From the NCBI GenBank assembly GCA_045531495.1, contig JAZSED010000127.1, positions 1 to 29,669 of the forward strand: DNA of 29,669 nucleotides, in the 5' to 3' direction. The DNA comes from URNF01 sp045531495. GTDB taxonomy: Bacteria; Bacillota; Clostridia; Oscillospirales; Acutalibacteraceae. This document shows positions 22,495-29,669 of this stretch, one piece after another. The position numbers were made by a program, and so were the translations under genes. The notes under the pieces are model-generated. The model was not told the DNA's origin and did no database searches. It saw only the letters and a program-made list of their open reading frames with translations. How positions within the stretch are numbered: the stretch's first letter is position 1; each line of letters opens with the position of its first letter.

Positions 22495-24210
22495 ATGTAC
22501 AACTATTTGTTCACAAAAGCGGGGGAGCACTTACAAGAAACGCCGTGGAATGCTTATCCCCGTCCCCTGTTACGGCGCGACTCCTTTTTGTGCCTGAACG
22601 GCAGCTGGCAGTTTGCGGTTTGTGATACCGACACACCGCCTGCCGCTTTTTACGAAAGCATTGCGGTGCCCTTCTGTCCCCAGAGCCTGCTGTCGGGCAT
22701 CTGCCGCAATATCGATACCAAGCAGTATCTTTTCTATCAGCGCACCTTTTCTCTGCCTGCGGGCTTTGCGAAGGACCGCGTTTTGTTGCATTTCGGTGCG
22801 GTGGAGCAATACTGTACCGTTTGGGTAAACGGCGTATTTGTCGGTAAGCACGCGGGCGGGTATCTGCCCTTTTCCTTTGACATTACCGACACCTTACAAG
22901 CGGAAAATACCGTGCTTGTCCGCGCCTATAATCCGTTAGACCCCAAAATGCCGTACGGTAAAAGCCGCGTCAAGCGCGGCGGTATGTGGTACACCCCCGT
23001 GTTTGGTATATGGCAGACGGTGTGGCTGGAAAGTGTGCCCAAACAGCACGTTGCCGCGCTGAACACCGTTGTGTGCGGTAATACGGTTATCATCAAAGCA
23101 GACGGTGTACAAAACGGCACCGTCACGGTCAACACCCCCACAGGTGACCTGTTCGTTCCGCTCGCTGACGGTAAAGCTACCTGCGTTTTGGACGCGCCGC
23201 GCCTTTGGAGTCCTGAGGACCCATATCTGTACACCTACACCGTGCAAGCGGGGGAGGATACCGTTTATTCGTATTTTGCGGTACGCAGCTTACAAATCAA
23301 AACGGTGGACGGCATACCGCGCCTTTGCCTTAACGGTAACCCGTACTTTTTCCACGGCCTGTTGGACCAAGGATATTGGAGTGACGGCTTATACACCCCC
23401 GCCGACCCCGCGTGTTTTGAGCAAGAACTGCAAGCGCTCAAAAATATGGGGTACAATATGGTACGCAAGCACATAAAAATTGAGCCGCAGTTGTTTTATT
23501 ACGCGTGCGACCGCCTCGGTATCGCCGTGTTTCAGGATATGGTCAACAACGGCAAGTACAGTTTTCTGTTAGATACCGCGCTTCCCACCGTTCTTGCCAA
23601 GCATCTGCCCGACAAGTGGCGTCACCGTGACAAAGAAACGCGCCAGAATTTCCTTACGTATATGGAAAGCACCGTTTCGCTGTTACGGCAACACCCGTCC
23701 ATCGTCTATTGGACGATTTTCAATGAGGGGTGGGGACAGTTTGACAGCGAAGCGGCATACCACCGCTTAAAAGCGTTGGATAACACCCGTTTTATTGACA
23801 CCGCGTCGGGGTGGTTTAAAGGGGCGACAAGTGACGTGGAAAGCGAGCATATTTACTTTAAACCCTACCGCTTTAAACCGTCAAAAAAGCCCGTGGTATT
23901 ATCCGAATTCGGCGGCTACTCCTATAAGCCGACAGGACACGTATTTAACACAAGCGGCACCTTCGGTTACCGCTTTTTCAAGGACCGCGCCGCGTTTGAA
24001 ACAGCGCTTGTGTCCTTATATCGAAAAGAAGTGATACCTGCCGTACAAAAAGGATTGTGCGCCGCGGTACTCACCCAAGTGTCCGACGTGGAAGACGAAA
24101 CCAACGGGCTGTTCAGCTATGACCGCAAAGTAACCAAGGTGGACACGGATACCATGCGTAAAATAGCGGATGCACTGTCGCTTGACACTTCACCGCGTGA
24201 AGATATATAA
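22495..24210 (+). CDS. Glycoside hydrolase family 2 protein
   Basis: The 571-aa enzyme has a sugar-binding beta-sandwich (about 35-175: LNGSWQFAV, YQRTFSLPAGF, VWVNGVFVGKHAGGYLPFSFDIT), an immunoglobulin-like domain and a C-terminal TIM barrel (from about 285, GYNMVRKHIKIEPQLFYYACDRLGI). Both catalytic residues are present: acid/base Glu411 in IFNEGW and nucleophile Glu471 in VLSEFGGYSY. It is shorter than LacZ, with no extra C-terminal domain, and has no signal peptide, so it acts in the cytosol. ATG 22495 has AAAGGGG 7 bases upstream. Family members include beta-galactosidases, beta-glucuronidases and beta-mannosidases; the specificity cannot be read here. Confidence 0.9.
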   Translation: MYNYLFTKAGEHLQETPWNAYPRPLLRRDSFLCLNGSWQFAVCDTDTPPAAFYESIAVPFCPQSLLSGICRNIDTKQYLFYQRTFSLPAGFAKDRVLLHFGAVEQYCTVWVNGVFVGKHAGGYLPFSFDITDTLQAENTVLVRAYNPLDPKMPYGKSRVKRGGMWYTPVFGIWQTVWLESVPKQHVAALNTVVCGNTVIIKADGVQNGTVTVNTPTGDLFVPLADGKATCVLDAPRLWSPEDPYLYTYTVQAGEDTVYSYFAVRSLQIKTVDGIPRLCLNGNPYFFHGLLDQGYWSDGLYTPADPACFEQELQALKNMGYNMVRKHIKIEPQLFYYACDRLGIAVFQDMVNNGKYSFLLDTALPTVLAKHLPDKWRHRDKETRQNFLTYMESTVSLLRQHPSIVYWTIFNEGWGQFDSEAAYHRLKALDNTRFIDTASGWFKGATSDVESEHIYFKPYRFKPSKKPVVLSEFGGYSYKPTGHVFNTSGTFGYRFFKDRAAFETALVSLYRKEVIPAVQKGLCAAVLTQVSDVEDETNGLFSYDRKVTKVDTDTMRKIADALSLDTSPREDI

Positions 24211-24286
24211 GGCGGTCTTATTAAAACGAAACAAAAGCAACCGGTGCATTTGCAATGCCCACAGAGAAGGAAGGGTTGTGGTACGT

Positions 24287-25720
24287 ATGAAATATGATGT
24301 CATTATCGCAGGTGCGGGGGTTATCGGCGCGCTGACCGCAAGAGAACTCACCCGCTACAACCTGTCGGTTTGTGTTCTGGAAAAAGAAAACGACGTCGCG
24401 TGCGGTGCATCCAAAGCCAACAGCGGTATTATTCACGGTGGCTTTGACCCCGAGCCCGATACCGAAAAGGCGCGGCTTAACGTTGCAGGCGTACCGCTTT
24501 TGTATGAAGCGGCAAAGGAACTGCACGTGCCTTTTAAGCAAAACGGCTCTTTCGTTTGTGCGTTTTCCGCGGAAGAAGAAGCGCACCTACAACTGTTATA
24601 TGACCGCGGTGTGCAAAACGGTGTCACCGATATGCAAATCCTGTCGGGCGATGAAGCGCGCGTGTTAGAGCCGCACCTGTCCCCCGCCGTCACCGCCGTG
24701 TTGCGCGTTCCGACTGCAGGCATTATCTGCCCGTATTTTTTGACCATTGCCGCTGTGGGTAATGCGATGGACAACGGCGCGGCTTTAAAAACCAATTTTG
24801 AAATTACCGCTATCACCAAAACGGAGAACGGTTTTTCGGTGCAGAGTGCAGACGGTCAAACGGTAGAGAGCAGGTATTTTGTTAACTGTGCAGGCTGTTA
24901 CGCAGACAAGATAGCCGCTTTAGTAAACGATGCGTTTTACAGCATTATACCGCGTGCAGGCGAATATATGTTATTGGACAAAGCGGAAGGCGCGCGGGTG
25001 TCCCACACCATATTCCAGGTGCCCACAGCGGCGGGCAAGGGCATTTTGGTGTCCCCTACCGCCGACGGTAACCTGCTTATCGGCCCTACTGCACAGGCGG
25101 TAGCCGACCCCACCCATACCGAAACCACCAAGGAAGGCTTACAAACGGTGGAGACACTTGCCAAAAAGAGCGTGCCCTCTCTGGACCTTCGCGGTGTTAT
25201 CACCTCCTTTTCGGGGGTGCGCTCCAGCGAAAAGGGCGGCGATTTTATCATTAAAGAGAGTGATACGGTAGACGGATTTATTCACGTTGCCGCTATTGAT
25301 TCCCCCGGTTTGTCTTCCTCTGTGGCGATTGCAAAAGAAGTGGTAAAGCTGTTAAAAAAGGCGGGGCTTTCCCTTGTCCACAATCCGCAGTTTAACGGTG
25401 TGCGCAAAGATACCCACGCGTTTCGCCGTATGTCCACCGCAGAAAAGGACGCGTATATCAAGGAGCACCCCGCATACGGCAAAATCGTGTGCCGTTGTGA
25501 AACAGTGAGCGAAGGGGAGATTCGTGATGCCATTCGTTTAAACCCCCGTGCTACCGACATTGACGGTGTCAAACGCCGTACCCGCGCAGGGTTTGGGCGG
25601 TGTCAGGGCGGCTTTTGTATGCCGCACGTATTACGCCTTTTAGCGGAAGAAAACGGTGTGGATATGACCCAAATCACCAAAAAAGGCAAAAACAGCCGTC
25701 CGTTGACAGGCAAATTATAA
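24287..25720 (+). CDS. GlpA-like FAD-dependent dehydrogenase with BFD-type [2Fe-2S] domain
   Basis: The 477-aa protein has a DAO-type FAD fold (YDVIIAGAGVIGALTARELTRYNLSVCVLEKE, then GASKANSGIIHGG). The C-terminal ~80 residues are a BFD-like [2Fe-2S] domain with C402-x-C404 and C439-x4-C444. This combination is typical of anaerobic glycerol-3-phosphate dehydrogenase subunit A and of related Clostridia proteins encoded with a pyridine-nucleotide oxidoreductase and DUF1667. It would oxidise glycerol 3-phosphate to dihydroxyacetone phosphate. The relationship to L-2-hydroxyglutarate oxidase-like enzymes leaves the substrate slightly open. ATG 24287 follows AGGAAGGG at about 12 bases. No terminator separates it from the GH2 gene. 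Confidence 0.85.
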   Translation: MKYDVIIAGAGVIGALTARELTRYNLSVCVLEKENDVACGASKANSGIIHGGFDPEPDTEKARLNVAGVPLLYEAAKELHVPFKQNGSFVCAFSAEEEAHLQLLYDRGVQNGVTDMQILSGDEARVLEPHLSPAVTAVLRVPTAGIICPYFLTIAAVGNAMDNGAALKTNFEITAITKTENGFSVQSADGQTVESRYFVNCAGCYADKIAALVNDAFYSIIPRAGEYMLLDKAEGARVSHTIFQVPTAAGKGILVSPTADGNLLIGPTAQAVADPTHTETTKEGLQTVETLAKKSVPSLDLRGVITSFSGVRSSEKGGDFIIKESDTVDGFIHVAAIDSPGLSSSVAIAKEVVKLLKKAGLSLVHNPQFNGVRKDTHAFRRMSTAEKDAYIKEHPAYGKIVCRCETVSEGEIRDAIRLNPRATDIDGVKRRTRAGFGRCQGGFCMPHVLRLLAEENGVDMTQITKKGKNSRPLTGKL

Positions 25721-25731
25721 GGGGGCCGTTT

Positions 25732-26982
25732 ATGTTACAACACGATATTGTGATTATCGGCGGCGGTCCCGCGGGACTTGCCGCAGCGGTTGCCGCGTTT
25801 GACAGCGGTGTGCGTGATGTTATCATTTTAGACCGCGAGCCGAGACTCGGCGGCATCTTAAACCAATGTATTCACAACGGCTTCGGCCTGCACAAAATGG
25901 GCGAAGAATTAACAGGCCCCGAATATGCCGCGCGGTATGCAGAAATGGTCAAAACACGCGGCATCAAAACGTATCTTAACACTACCGTCACCGCGATAAC
26001 TCCCGACAAGGTAGTGACCGCACAAAATGAAAACGGTATTTTACAAATCCAAGCTAAAGCGGTGATACTCGCTATGGGATGCCGCGAACGCAGTCGCGGG
26101 GCGCTGAATATCGGCGGCACCCGACCCGCAGGTGTATACAGCGCAGGCACAGCACAAAAGCTCTTAAATTGTGAAGGGTATACCGTCGGCACCCGCGTTG
26201 TGATTTTAGGGTCGGGCGATATTGGTTTAATTATGGCGCGCAGAATGACCCTGGAAGGTGCCAAGGTGGAAGCGGTTTGCGAAATTATGCCGTATTCGGG
26301 CGGCCTTACCCGCAACATTGTACAATGCTTGGAAGATTTTAACATTCCGCTGTATTTAAGCCACACGGTTGCCGAAATTCACGGCGCTGACCGCGTGACA
26401 GGCGTAACCGTGGCGGCAGTTGACCAAAACAGAAATATTATCGACAGCACCCGTCGCTACATTCCGTGCGACACCTTATTGCTGTCGGTCGGACTTATTC
26501 CCGAAAACGAGTTGACCCGCGCCGCGGGCATTTCCATTGACCCTGTGACAAACGGTGCTGTGGTGGATGAGAACCGCGAAACCAATATCAGCGGTATTTT
26601 CGCGTGCGGCAACGTGTTACAGGTGCACGACCTGGTGGACTACGTATCCGACGAGGCGGAATTGGCGGGTGAAAGCGCGGCAAATTACGTGTTAAACACC
26701 ACTGACGGTACCGATACCGTTGAGACAAAAGCGGGATTTGGCGTGCGGTACGTGTTGCCGCAAAAAGTACACACCGACAAAAATGCCGATACCGCACTTT
26801 TCCTGCGTGTATCCGCGCCGTTTGGCAAGGTGCGGTTTACGGTGCGCGCAGGCGACACCCTGCTTGCTACCGCCGTGCGCCTGAAGGCCGCACCGGGTGA
26901 AATGGAAAAACTCACCGTAAAAGCTGAAAAATTACGCGGTGTAACCGCACCCGTTACGGTAGAATTGGAGGAGATACAGTGA
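25732..26982 (+). CDS. FAD/NAD(P)-dependent oxidoreductase (GlpB-position subunit)
   Basis: The 416-aa protein has two dinucleotide-binding sites: an N-terminal FAD fold (HDIVIIGGGPAGLAAAVAAFDSG) and a second one (VVILGSGDIGLIMARRM). Other flavoprotein features are AVILAMGCRERSRG and the C-terminal GIFACGNVLQVHDLVDYVSDEAELAG. The last ~70 residues form a small extra domain. GGGGG lies 7 bases before ATG 25732, and the gene overlaps DUF1667 by 4 bases. In this conserved trio it is expected to pass electrons between the GlpA-like flavoprotein and NAD(P) or another carrier; that role is inferred from context. Confidence 0.87.
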   Translation: MLQHDIVIIGGGPAGLAAAVAAFDSGVRDVIILDREPRLGGILNQCIHNGFGLHKMGEELTGPEYAARYAEMVKTRGIKTYLNTTVTAITPDKVVTAQNENGILQIQAKAVILAMGCRERSRGALNIGGTRPAGVYSAGTAQKLLNCEGYTVGTRVVILGSGDIGLIMARRMTLEGAKVEAVCEIMPYSGGLTRNIVQCLEDFNIPLYLSHTVAEIHGADRVTGVTVAAVDQNRNIIDSTRRYIPCDTLLLSVGLIPENELTRAAGISIDPVTNGAVVDENRETNISGIFACGNVLQVHDLVDYVSDEAELAGESAANYVLNTTDGTDTVETKAGFGVRYVLPQKVHTDKNADTALFLRVSAPFGKVRFTVRAGDTLLATAVRLKAAPGEMEKLTVKAEKLRGVTAPVTVELEEIQ

Positions 26983-27326
26983 AAAAGACGTTAACCTGCA
27001 TTGTGTGTCCGCGTGGCTGTACCTTAACCGCTGATGTTGACGGCGATAAGGTTACCGTGGAGGGACACGGCTGTAATCGCGGCGCTGTATATGCGGAAAG
27101 TGAATGCATCCGTCCCACCCGCACCGTCACCTCTACTGTACGGGTAGCCAACCGTACCGATACCATGGTAAGTGTCAAAACGGCAAACCCCATTCCGAAG
27201 GAAAAAATGGCGCAGGCAATGGATATCATTCGGCGCACCACCGTTTTAGCGCCCGTCTGTGTCGGAGACGTTATCATCGCCGACCTGTTCGGTACCGCCC
27301 TTGTGGCAACGGGGGAAGTGCAATGA
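26979..27326 (+). CDS. DUF1667 cysteine-rich protein
   Basis: This 115-aa protein matches the DUF1667 family. Its N-terminal motif TCIVCPRGCTL (Cys7, Cys10, Cys14) is followed by GHGCNRG (Cys32) and Cys43, suggesting a metal or iron-sulfur site. The body carries RPTRTVTSTVRVANR and VKTANPIPKEKM, which are standard for the family. It starts at GTG 26979, overlapping the previous stop as GTGA, and its own stop overlaps the next start as ATGA. It is the third part of the GlpA-like/oxidoreductase/DUF1667 set and probably a small electron-transfer subunit, replacing GlpC. Confidence 0.9.
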   Translation: MKKTLTCIVCPRGCTLTADVDGDKVTVEGHGCNRGAVYAESECIRPTRTVTSTVRVANRTDTMVSVKTANPIPKEKMAQAMDIIRRTTVLAPVCVGDVIIADLFGTALVATGEVQ

Positions 27327-28141
27327 CCGCGTTACGAAATTTTTTCACCCGCGTGCGGTATGTGTTAGAAAAAGAAAAAAGAAAGCGGTATCCGCGTGTG
27401 AATGATACCATTCCCCTTACAAACAAAGGCAACACCCGAATGATAGCACACCGCGGTGTGTCGGGTATTGAAACCGAAAACACGTTAGCGGCCTTTCACG
27501 CGGCGGGCACACGCACATATTTCGGCATTGAAACCGACGTACACCGCACTTTAGACGGAAAGTTCGTGGTGTTTCACGACGATACGCTCAAACGAATGGC
27601 AGGCAAGGATTTAACGGTTGAACAAACCGCTTTTGAAACATTACGCAAAGTACCGCTGTTTGAAACCCGTTTTTACAAGTCGGACAGCTCCCGTTTCCAT
27701 AACGGCAATATCCCCACCCTCGCTGAATATATCGCCGTGTGCAAGCAATACGATAAGGCGGCGGTTTTGGAGCTGAAAAACCACTTTGAAAAGGCGGATA
27801 TTGCCGCTATTATGGCCGAAATCGCTGCCCAAGATTGGCTGTCCCGCACGATCTTTATTTCGTTTGATTTTGAAAACCTCGTTTTTGTGAGAGAAATATG
27901 CGCAGACGCGACCGTGCAGTTTCTGACAGGTGAAGTGGATGATTTTGACGCGCTGTTTGACAAATTGGAGCAGCACCGCTTCGATTGGGACGCGTATCAT
28001 CTGTCGGTAACCCCAAAGAGGGTCGAAGAATGTCACAAGCGCGGCATCAAAGTAAACGTCTGGACGGTAGACGAGCCCAACCGCGCCAAACGGCTTATCA
28101 AAATGGGCGTGGATTTTATCACGTCGGATATTTTGGAGTAA
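27323..28141 (+). CDS. Glycerophosphodiester phosphodiesterase
   Basis: The enzyme hydrolyses glycerophosphodiesters (deacylated phospholipids or teichoic acid fragments) to glycerol 3-phosphate and an alcohol. The 272-aa protein has the GDPD signatures: His43-Arg44-Gly45 in MIAHRGVSG, ENTLAAF, Glu70 and Asp72 in GIETDVHRT, and His85 in VVFHDD. The C-terminal VNVWTVDEPNRAKRLIKMGVDFITSD is also typical. About 40 basic residues precede the catalytic start, with no clear membrane helix, so it is likely cytosolic. ATG 27323 overlaps DUF1667 by 4 bases and has GGGGGAAG upstream. Its product is the expected substrate of the dehydrogenase encoded upstream. Confidence 0.93.
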   Translation: MTALRNFFTRVRYVLEKEKRKRYPRVNDTIPLTNKGNTRMIAHRGVSGIETENTLAAFHAAGTRTYFGIETDVHRTLDGKFVVFHDDTLKRMAGKDLTVEQTAFETLRKVPLFETRFYKSDSSRFHNGNIPTLAEYIAVCKQYDKAAVLELKNHFEKADIAAIMAEIAAQDWLSRTIFISFDFENLVFVREICADATVQFLTGEVDDFDALFDKLEQHRFDWDAYHLSVTPKRVEECHKRGIKVNVWTVDEPNRAKRLIKMGVDFITSDILE

Positions 28142-28146
28142 ACAGT

Positions 28147-28950
28147 ATGAACAAACGCGAAATAATTCAAAATACCAAGCTGTTTTTGTTCGATATGGAC
28201 GGCACGCTATACCTCGGAGACCGTTTATATGACTTTACAAAGGCATTATTACAAACCATTCGTGACAGCGGTCGGCAGTATATGTTTATGACCAACAATT
28301 CTTCCAAAAGCGCGTCTGCATATGTGGAAAAGTTAAAGAATTTCGGTATTGATGCCACCGTAAATGATATGCAGACCTCGTCCCAAGCCACCGCTTACTA
28401 TCTAAAAAAGCATCACGCGGGTAAGCGGTTATACGTGGCGGGTACTGCCTCTCTGAAAGAAGAACTGATGTCCCACGGGTTTACGCTGACCGAAGATGTC
28501 AATAAGACCGATTGTATTGTGATGGGTTTTGACACCGAGTTGACCTTTCAAAAGCTCAAAGACGTCAGTTACCTTCTTTGCACACGGGAACTACCGTATA
28601 TTGCCACCAATCCCGACTACGTCTGCCCTACCGAGTTTGGCAGCGTTCCCGACTGCGGCAGTGTCGCGGATATGCTGTTTAACGTGTCGGGTAAACGTCC
28701 GCTCTTTATCGGCAAGCCGAGTCCTTTGATGCCGCAGCTGGCGATGGAGAAAATGGGGGTTACCCCACAAGAAACCGCCGTTATCGGTGACCGCATTTAC
28801 ACGGACGTCAAAAGCGGTCTGAATGCCGATTGCACCGCTATATTGGTGCTAAGCGGTGAAGCCACCGAAAAAGACCTTGCCGCATCGGATGTGAAGCCCA
28901 CCCTGGTGATGCAAAGCGCTAAGGAGATTATGGAGATATTGAAGGACTAA
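28147..28950 (+). CDS. HAD-IIA family phosphatase (NagD/AraL/phosphoglycolate type)
   Basis: The 267-aa protein has HAD motif I FDMDGTLYLGD (Asp16, Asp18), motif II MTNNSSKS, the type IIA cap insert (about 80-180), and motif IV VIGDRIYTDVKSGLNA with IGKPSPLM before it. HAD-IIA enzymes dephosphorylate small phosphates such as glycerol phosphate, sugar phosphates, phosphoglycolate or p-nitrophenyl phosphate. GGAG lies 8 bases before ATG 28147, 5 bases past the GDPD stop, so it is in the same operon. A role in removing excess glycerol phosphate or a damaged by-product fits the neighbours but is inferred. Confidence 0.9.
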   Translation: MNKREIIQNTKLFLFDMDGTLYLGDRLYDFTKALLQTIRDSGRQYMFMTNNSSKSASAYVEKLKNFGIDATVNDMQTSSQATAYYLKKHHAGKRLYVAGTASLKEELMSHGFTLTEDVNKTDCIVMGFDTELTFQKLKDVSYLLCTRELPYIATNPDYVCPTEFGSVPDCGSVADMLFNVSGKRPLFIGKPSPLMPQLAMEKMGVTPQETAVIGDRIYTDVKSGLNADCTAILVLSGEATEKDLAASDVKPTLVMQSAKEIMEILKD

Positions 28951-28985
28951 AAAAGTGCTATACACCTTCGTGTATAGCACTTTTT
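28951..28985. terminator. Bidirectional terminator closing the glycerophosphodiester operon
   Basis: A 15-base perfect stem (28951-28965 with 28970-28984) with a CTTC loop has an A-run on the left and a T-run on the right. It ends both the HAD gene and the opposite metallophosphoesterase gene. Confidence 0.95.
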
Positions 28986-29669
28986 TTATACGGTTTCTTC
29001 TCCCAAAACAGCCCCTTCACTATCGGTAAAGGTGACGGTGACCTTGCCGTTATCAAAGGTATATCCTGCGCCCGCAAAATACCCTTTGCCGGGTTTGGAG
29101 CCGATGACAATGGGACAGGGCTGACCCAAATGGTCTTTTTCACACCCCTCGCGCCACACTTCTGTTTGGTGGGTATGCCCGCACAGCATTACAGTGGGTT
29201 TGATTTGTTTTGTCAACGCACACCACTCACGGAACACGTCTGCATCAATGTCAAACGGCGGCTCGTTTATCCACGAAAACGGGCTATGCGCGATAATCAG
29301 GCGGGTATGGATGCCGTCTCCTGTAAACGCACCGCTGTCTATTACCCTTTTAATAAACGCGGTCTGCTGACGGCGGAATTGGTGACAGCACACGGTATAC
29401 CCATATTCCGCGTGGTCATCGGGTTTATCCTCGCCGCAATCCAGCAAGACTCCCCAAATACCGCCTAAACGGAAGGTGTAATAGGTGTTGCCGCCCGCAT
29501 TGGGAGTATATTCCGCAAATTTTTCCGCGAAATTCCCGCGCAGGTCGTGGTTGCCGCGGGAAAATACCGCGGGTTTACTCCCGTGGAGCAGGCGGTCGCA
29601 CAGAATGTAAATATTATCGAACTTGGACGGGTCGCCGCTGTGATCCAGCACGTCCCCGTTAAAAACAAG
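28986..29669 (-). CDS. Calcineurin-like metallophosphoesterase (5' end outside window)
   Basis: The frame is open to the window end, so the start lies beyond it; about 227 residues are visible. The remaining motifs are clear: FNGDVLD near the cut end, RGNHD, IIAHSPFSW and LCGHTHQTEVW; only the first metal motif (DxH) is missing from view. The C-terminus is a beta-hairpin tail (YTFDNGKVTVTFTDSEGAV). A GTG at 29651 is internal, since GD and the preceding residues are already in frame. The substrate is unknown. It is not similar enough by eye to the phosphoesterase at 5463 to call it a duplicate. Confidence 0.85.
   Translation of the reverse strand, partial: LVFNGDVLDHSGDPSKFDNIYILCDRLLHGSKPAVFSRGNHDLRGNFAEKFAEYTPNAGGNTYYTFRLGGIWGVLLDCGEDKPDDHAEYGYTVCCHQFRRQQTAFIKRVIDSGAFTGDGIHTRLIIAHSPFSWINEPPFDIDADVFREWCALTKQIKPTVMLCGHTHQTEVWREGCEKDHLGQPCPIVIGSKPGKGYFAGAGYTFDNGKVTVTFTDSEGAVLGEETV

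Noticed and set aside
27104..27322. Upstream start of the glycerophosphodiesterase at 27104
   Set aside because: It lies inside DUF1667 in another frame and yields a His/Arg-rich non-family sequence; ATG 27323 overlaps the stop and has a ribosome site.
1..29669. tRNA, rRNA, CRISPR array or complete insertion sequence
   Set aside because: No tRNA-like cloverleaf, regularly spaced repeat array or transposase-like frame was recognised by reading; a dedicated tRNA or repeat scan was not possible.

Overview
The window looks like chromosomal DNA of a spore-forming, Gram-positive Clostridia-type bacterium, probably an uncultured gut relative of the Oscillospiraceae/Ruminococcaceae; the genus cannot be fixed from the sequence alone. 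The reasons are the rplU-prp-rpmA-obgE order, an L27 with the N-terminal extension that Prp removes, HrcA/CIRCE control of dnaK, an uninterrupted sigK, strong AGGAGG ribosome sites, and the intergenic palindromic repeats typical of gut Clostridia. GC is roughly 50%. No tRNA, rRNA, CRISPR array or transposase was seen.

Layout. Bases 1-689 are the 3' end of a phage-tail-like, alanine-rich coiled-coil protein. Bases 698-3496 hold a sigma-A promoter, an L21 leader, rplU, prp, rpmA, a terminator, obgE and mrnC (ribosome and RNA maturation). At 3525-4286 (minus) is a short QueG-like iron-sulfur protein. It shares a symmetric overlapping promoter region with a plus-strand operon (4386-6242) of a 57-aa protein, a nucleoside hydrolase and a metallophosphoesterase. 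Bases 6300-6523 are a mosaic repeat. The heat-shock operon hrcA-grpE-dnaK-dnaJ runs on the minus strand (11295 to 6584) behind a perfect CIRCE operator. sigK and a FAD-dependent oxidoreductase follow on plus (11488-13423). The threonine/lysine entry genes hom-lysC are on minus (15932 to 13485), and lysC has an internal start.

Bases 16103-19178 (minus) are a CUT1 sugar ABC importer (binding lipoprotein and two permeases, no ATPase). Divergent from it is a LemA/DUF2207 membrane pair (19302-21511). A mutarotase-like gene (minus) and a cytosolic GH2 glycosidase (plus) are divergent around 22450. Downstream on plus is a tight cluster of five genes: a GlpA-like dehydrogenase with a BFD-type [2Fe-2S] domain, an FAD/NAD oxidoreductase, a DUF1667 cysteine protein, a glycerophosphodiester phosphodiesterase and a NagD-type HAD phosphatase. 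The last gene (minus) is a metallophosphoesterase cut by the window end.

How they work together: most of the window is housekeeping. The clearest pathway unit is 24287-28950. The phosphodiesterase would release glycerol 3-phosphate, and the three redox proteins would oxidise it to dihydroxyacetone phosphate in an anaerobic, GlpABC-like complex whose small subunit is DUF1667. The importer, GH2 enzyme and mutarotase suggest oligosaccharide use, although they are separate transcription units. I found no strong candidate for an entirely undescribed system. The most unusual local structures are the palindromic divergent promoter at 4311-4358, the internal lysC start, the mosaic repeats around dnaJ, and the phage-like gene end next to rplU.
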